A stretch of DNA of 64,000 nt from Paenibacillus sp. KS-LC4 (lineage in GTDB: Bacteria > Bacillota > Bacilli > Paenibacillales > Paenibacillaceae): positions 187,001 through 251,000 of the forward strand of contig NZ_CP145905.1 of NCBI RefSeq assembly GCF_036894955.1. The letters are read 5' to 3'. The notes under the pieces are model-generated. The model was not told the DNA's origin and searched no databases. It saw nothing but the letters and a program-made list of their open reading frames with translations. How positions within the stretch are numbered: the first letter of the stretch is position 1; each line of letters opens with the position of its first letter. Shown piece by piece: positions 63,124-64,000 of the stretch. Both the position numbers and the translations under genes were made by a program.

Positions 63124-64000
63124 TTAATGGGAATGCTCATTCGTTGAAGATTTTTGGTCATGATTCATATCCATGCCTTCCATATCCTTCATGTCCATAT
63201 CACTCATATCCATACCTTCGTGATCCTTGCTTGAGTCTTCTGTTGTAGCTGCAGAGCCGCCGTGATGATGGGCAGAGCCGCCCTCGCCAATATATTGCAT
63301 AACTACCTTCTGGAACAGTCCTTCAGGGAAGGAGGAGAATGATTGTACCGTCTCAACGCTTGGCTCAGTAAGCTTCTCGAAGCCTTCTTGCGTCAGAGCA
63401 GGAGCAGTTGTTTTCACCTCTTGAACCCATGCCTTATAGTCATCCTCGGAAGTTGCCTTCACATTAAAGGTCATTTGTGCAAAATGCTCTCCAGTGAAGT
63501 TGGCGCCCGAGCCATAATAATTGCCGATTTCATCTGCCTGCAAATAAAGCGTCATAGCCATGCCGGACATCGTATAAATTTGGCCGCCCAGCTGTGGAAT
63601 CCAGAACGAATTCATCGCCGTATCAGAAGTTAGTCTGAACTGAATCGGTGTACCCTCTGGTATTTGAAGGTAGTTGACTGTAGATATGCCCTCTTCGGGA
63701 TAAGTGAACAGCCATTTCCAATCCAGCGAGGTTACTTCAATCGTTATCGGTGCTTTAGCGGAAACAATAGGTTTAGATGGTTCCAGTTCATAAGAATACT
63801 TCACCGTCACGATCGCCAGAATAGCGATAATTACGATTGGAATGCTCCACCAAATAATTTCCAGCTTCGTGCTGTGATTCCAGTTTGGCTGGTAGGGAGC
63901 GTTGTTGCCCTTTTTGTCGCGATAGCGCCATACAATGAACCCGGTCAAGATCAGAACGGGCACGACAATAACTAGACAGAGGATCGTGGAAAAATAAATC
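63124..64000 (-). CDS. qoxA: Quinol oxidase subunit II (5' end cut)
   Basis: Subunit II of an aa3-600-type oxidase. The frame continues without stop to the right window edge (reading STILCLVIVVPVLILTGF before the first in-window GTG at 63963), so the N-terminus with lipobox is outside. Two membrane helices, then a cupredoxin domain (SFWIPQLGGQIYTMSGM). The CuA ligands (CxxxC) are absent, which marks a quinol, not cytochrome c, oxidase. The last 45 residues form an unusual His/Met/Asp-rich tail (HHHGG; MDMSDMDMKDMEGMDMNHD). Confidence 0.93.
   Translation of the reverse strand, partial: IYFSTILCLVIVVPVLILTGFIVWRYRDKKGNNAPYQPNWNHSTKLEIIWWSIPIVIIAILAIVTVKYSYELEPSKPIVSAKAPITIEVTSLDWKWLFTYPEEGISTVNYLQIPEGTPIQFRLTSDTAMNSFWIPQLGGQIYTMSGMAMTLYLQADEIGNYYGSGANFTGEHFAQMTFNVKATSEDDYKAWVQEVKTTAPALTQEGFEKLTEPSVETVQSFSSFPEGLFQKVVMQYIGEGGSAHHHGGSAATTEDSSKDHEGMDMSDMDMKDMEGMDMNHDQKSSTNEHSH

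Overview
The window reads as a piece of chromosome from a spore-forming, flagellated, aerobic Gram-positive bacterium of the Paenibacillaceae (most likely Paenibacillus or a close relative). This rests on a YwhD homologue, a Spo0E-like phosphatase, a ydaO-type c-di-AMP riboswitch, MotA/MotB, an aa3-600-type quinol oxidase, strong AGGAGG ribosome binding sites with frequent GTG and TTG starts, and the general gene style. No rRNA operon, phage, CRISPR array or intact insertion sequence was seen.

Layout. 1-3.5 kb: phosphonate uptake operon phnD-phnC-phnE-phnE (minus strand, last gene cut by the window edge). 3.7-10.4 kb: a cytoplasmic 5'-nucleotidase-type metallophosphatase, a 1.1-kb-residue secreted multidomain protein, and a divergent galactokinase-like GHMP kinase. 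10.6-18.5 kb: a purine nucleoside salvage operon (punA-deoB-nucleotidase-purine permease, minus strand) with a promoter overlapped by a cre-like site, a divergent ROK regulator and an MFS transporter. 19-21.8 kb: tRNA-Arg(CCT), a second ROK regulator and a split chromate transporter. 22.2-26.5 kb: a replication/sporulation-flavoured block: parS-like site, Spo0A boxes, a soluble chemoreceptor, a Spo0E-like gene, tadA, a cluster of DnaA-box-like 9-mers and a PAS sensor kinase. 26.5-31 kb: RluF-type pseudouridine synthase, motAB and a YkuI-like EAL protein. 31-40 kb: MocR-type regulator plus aminotransferase, a photolyase/acetyltransferase pair, an NlpC/P60 hydrolase under a c-di-AMP riboswitch, and an M1 peptidase operon. 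40.5-46.7 kb: an AT-richer accessory stretch with a three-gene ABC-2 exporter, a decayed purM-like pseudogene, ywhD, and an AbiE-type toxin-antitoxin pair in convergent orientation. 46.8-49.9 kb: an ECF sigma/anti-sigma operon with two envelope proteins. 50-59.2 kb: a locus for uptake and phosphorolysis of beta-glucan oligosaccharides (binding protein, two permeases, esterase; divergent GH94 phosphorylase; LacI regulator) with an array of GAAACGTTTC operators. 59.2-64 kb: a cyclophilin lipoprotein and the qoxABCD quinol oxidase operon (qoxA cut by the window end).

The most unusual signals are (i) two 28-bp perfect palindromes, one lying on the -10 box, in front of the AbiEi antitoxin gene; (ii) the DnaA-box cluster in front of a sporulation-kinase-like gene, 2.3 kb from a parS-like site; (iii) two pairs of short hairpin repeats, 36 kb apart, both with a spacing of 96-97 bp; and (iv) an ECF sigma gene whose only well-placed start codon appears to be ATT. 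All functional statements come from reading the sequence and from family knowledge; no database search was run.
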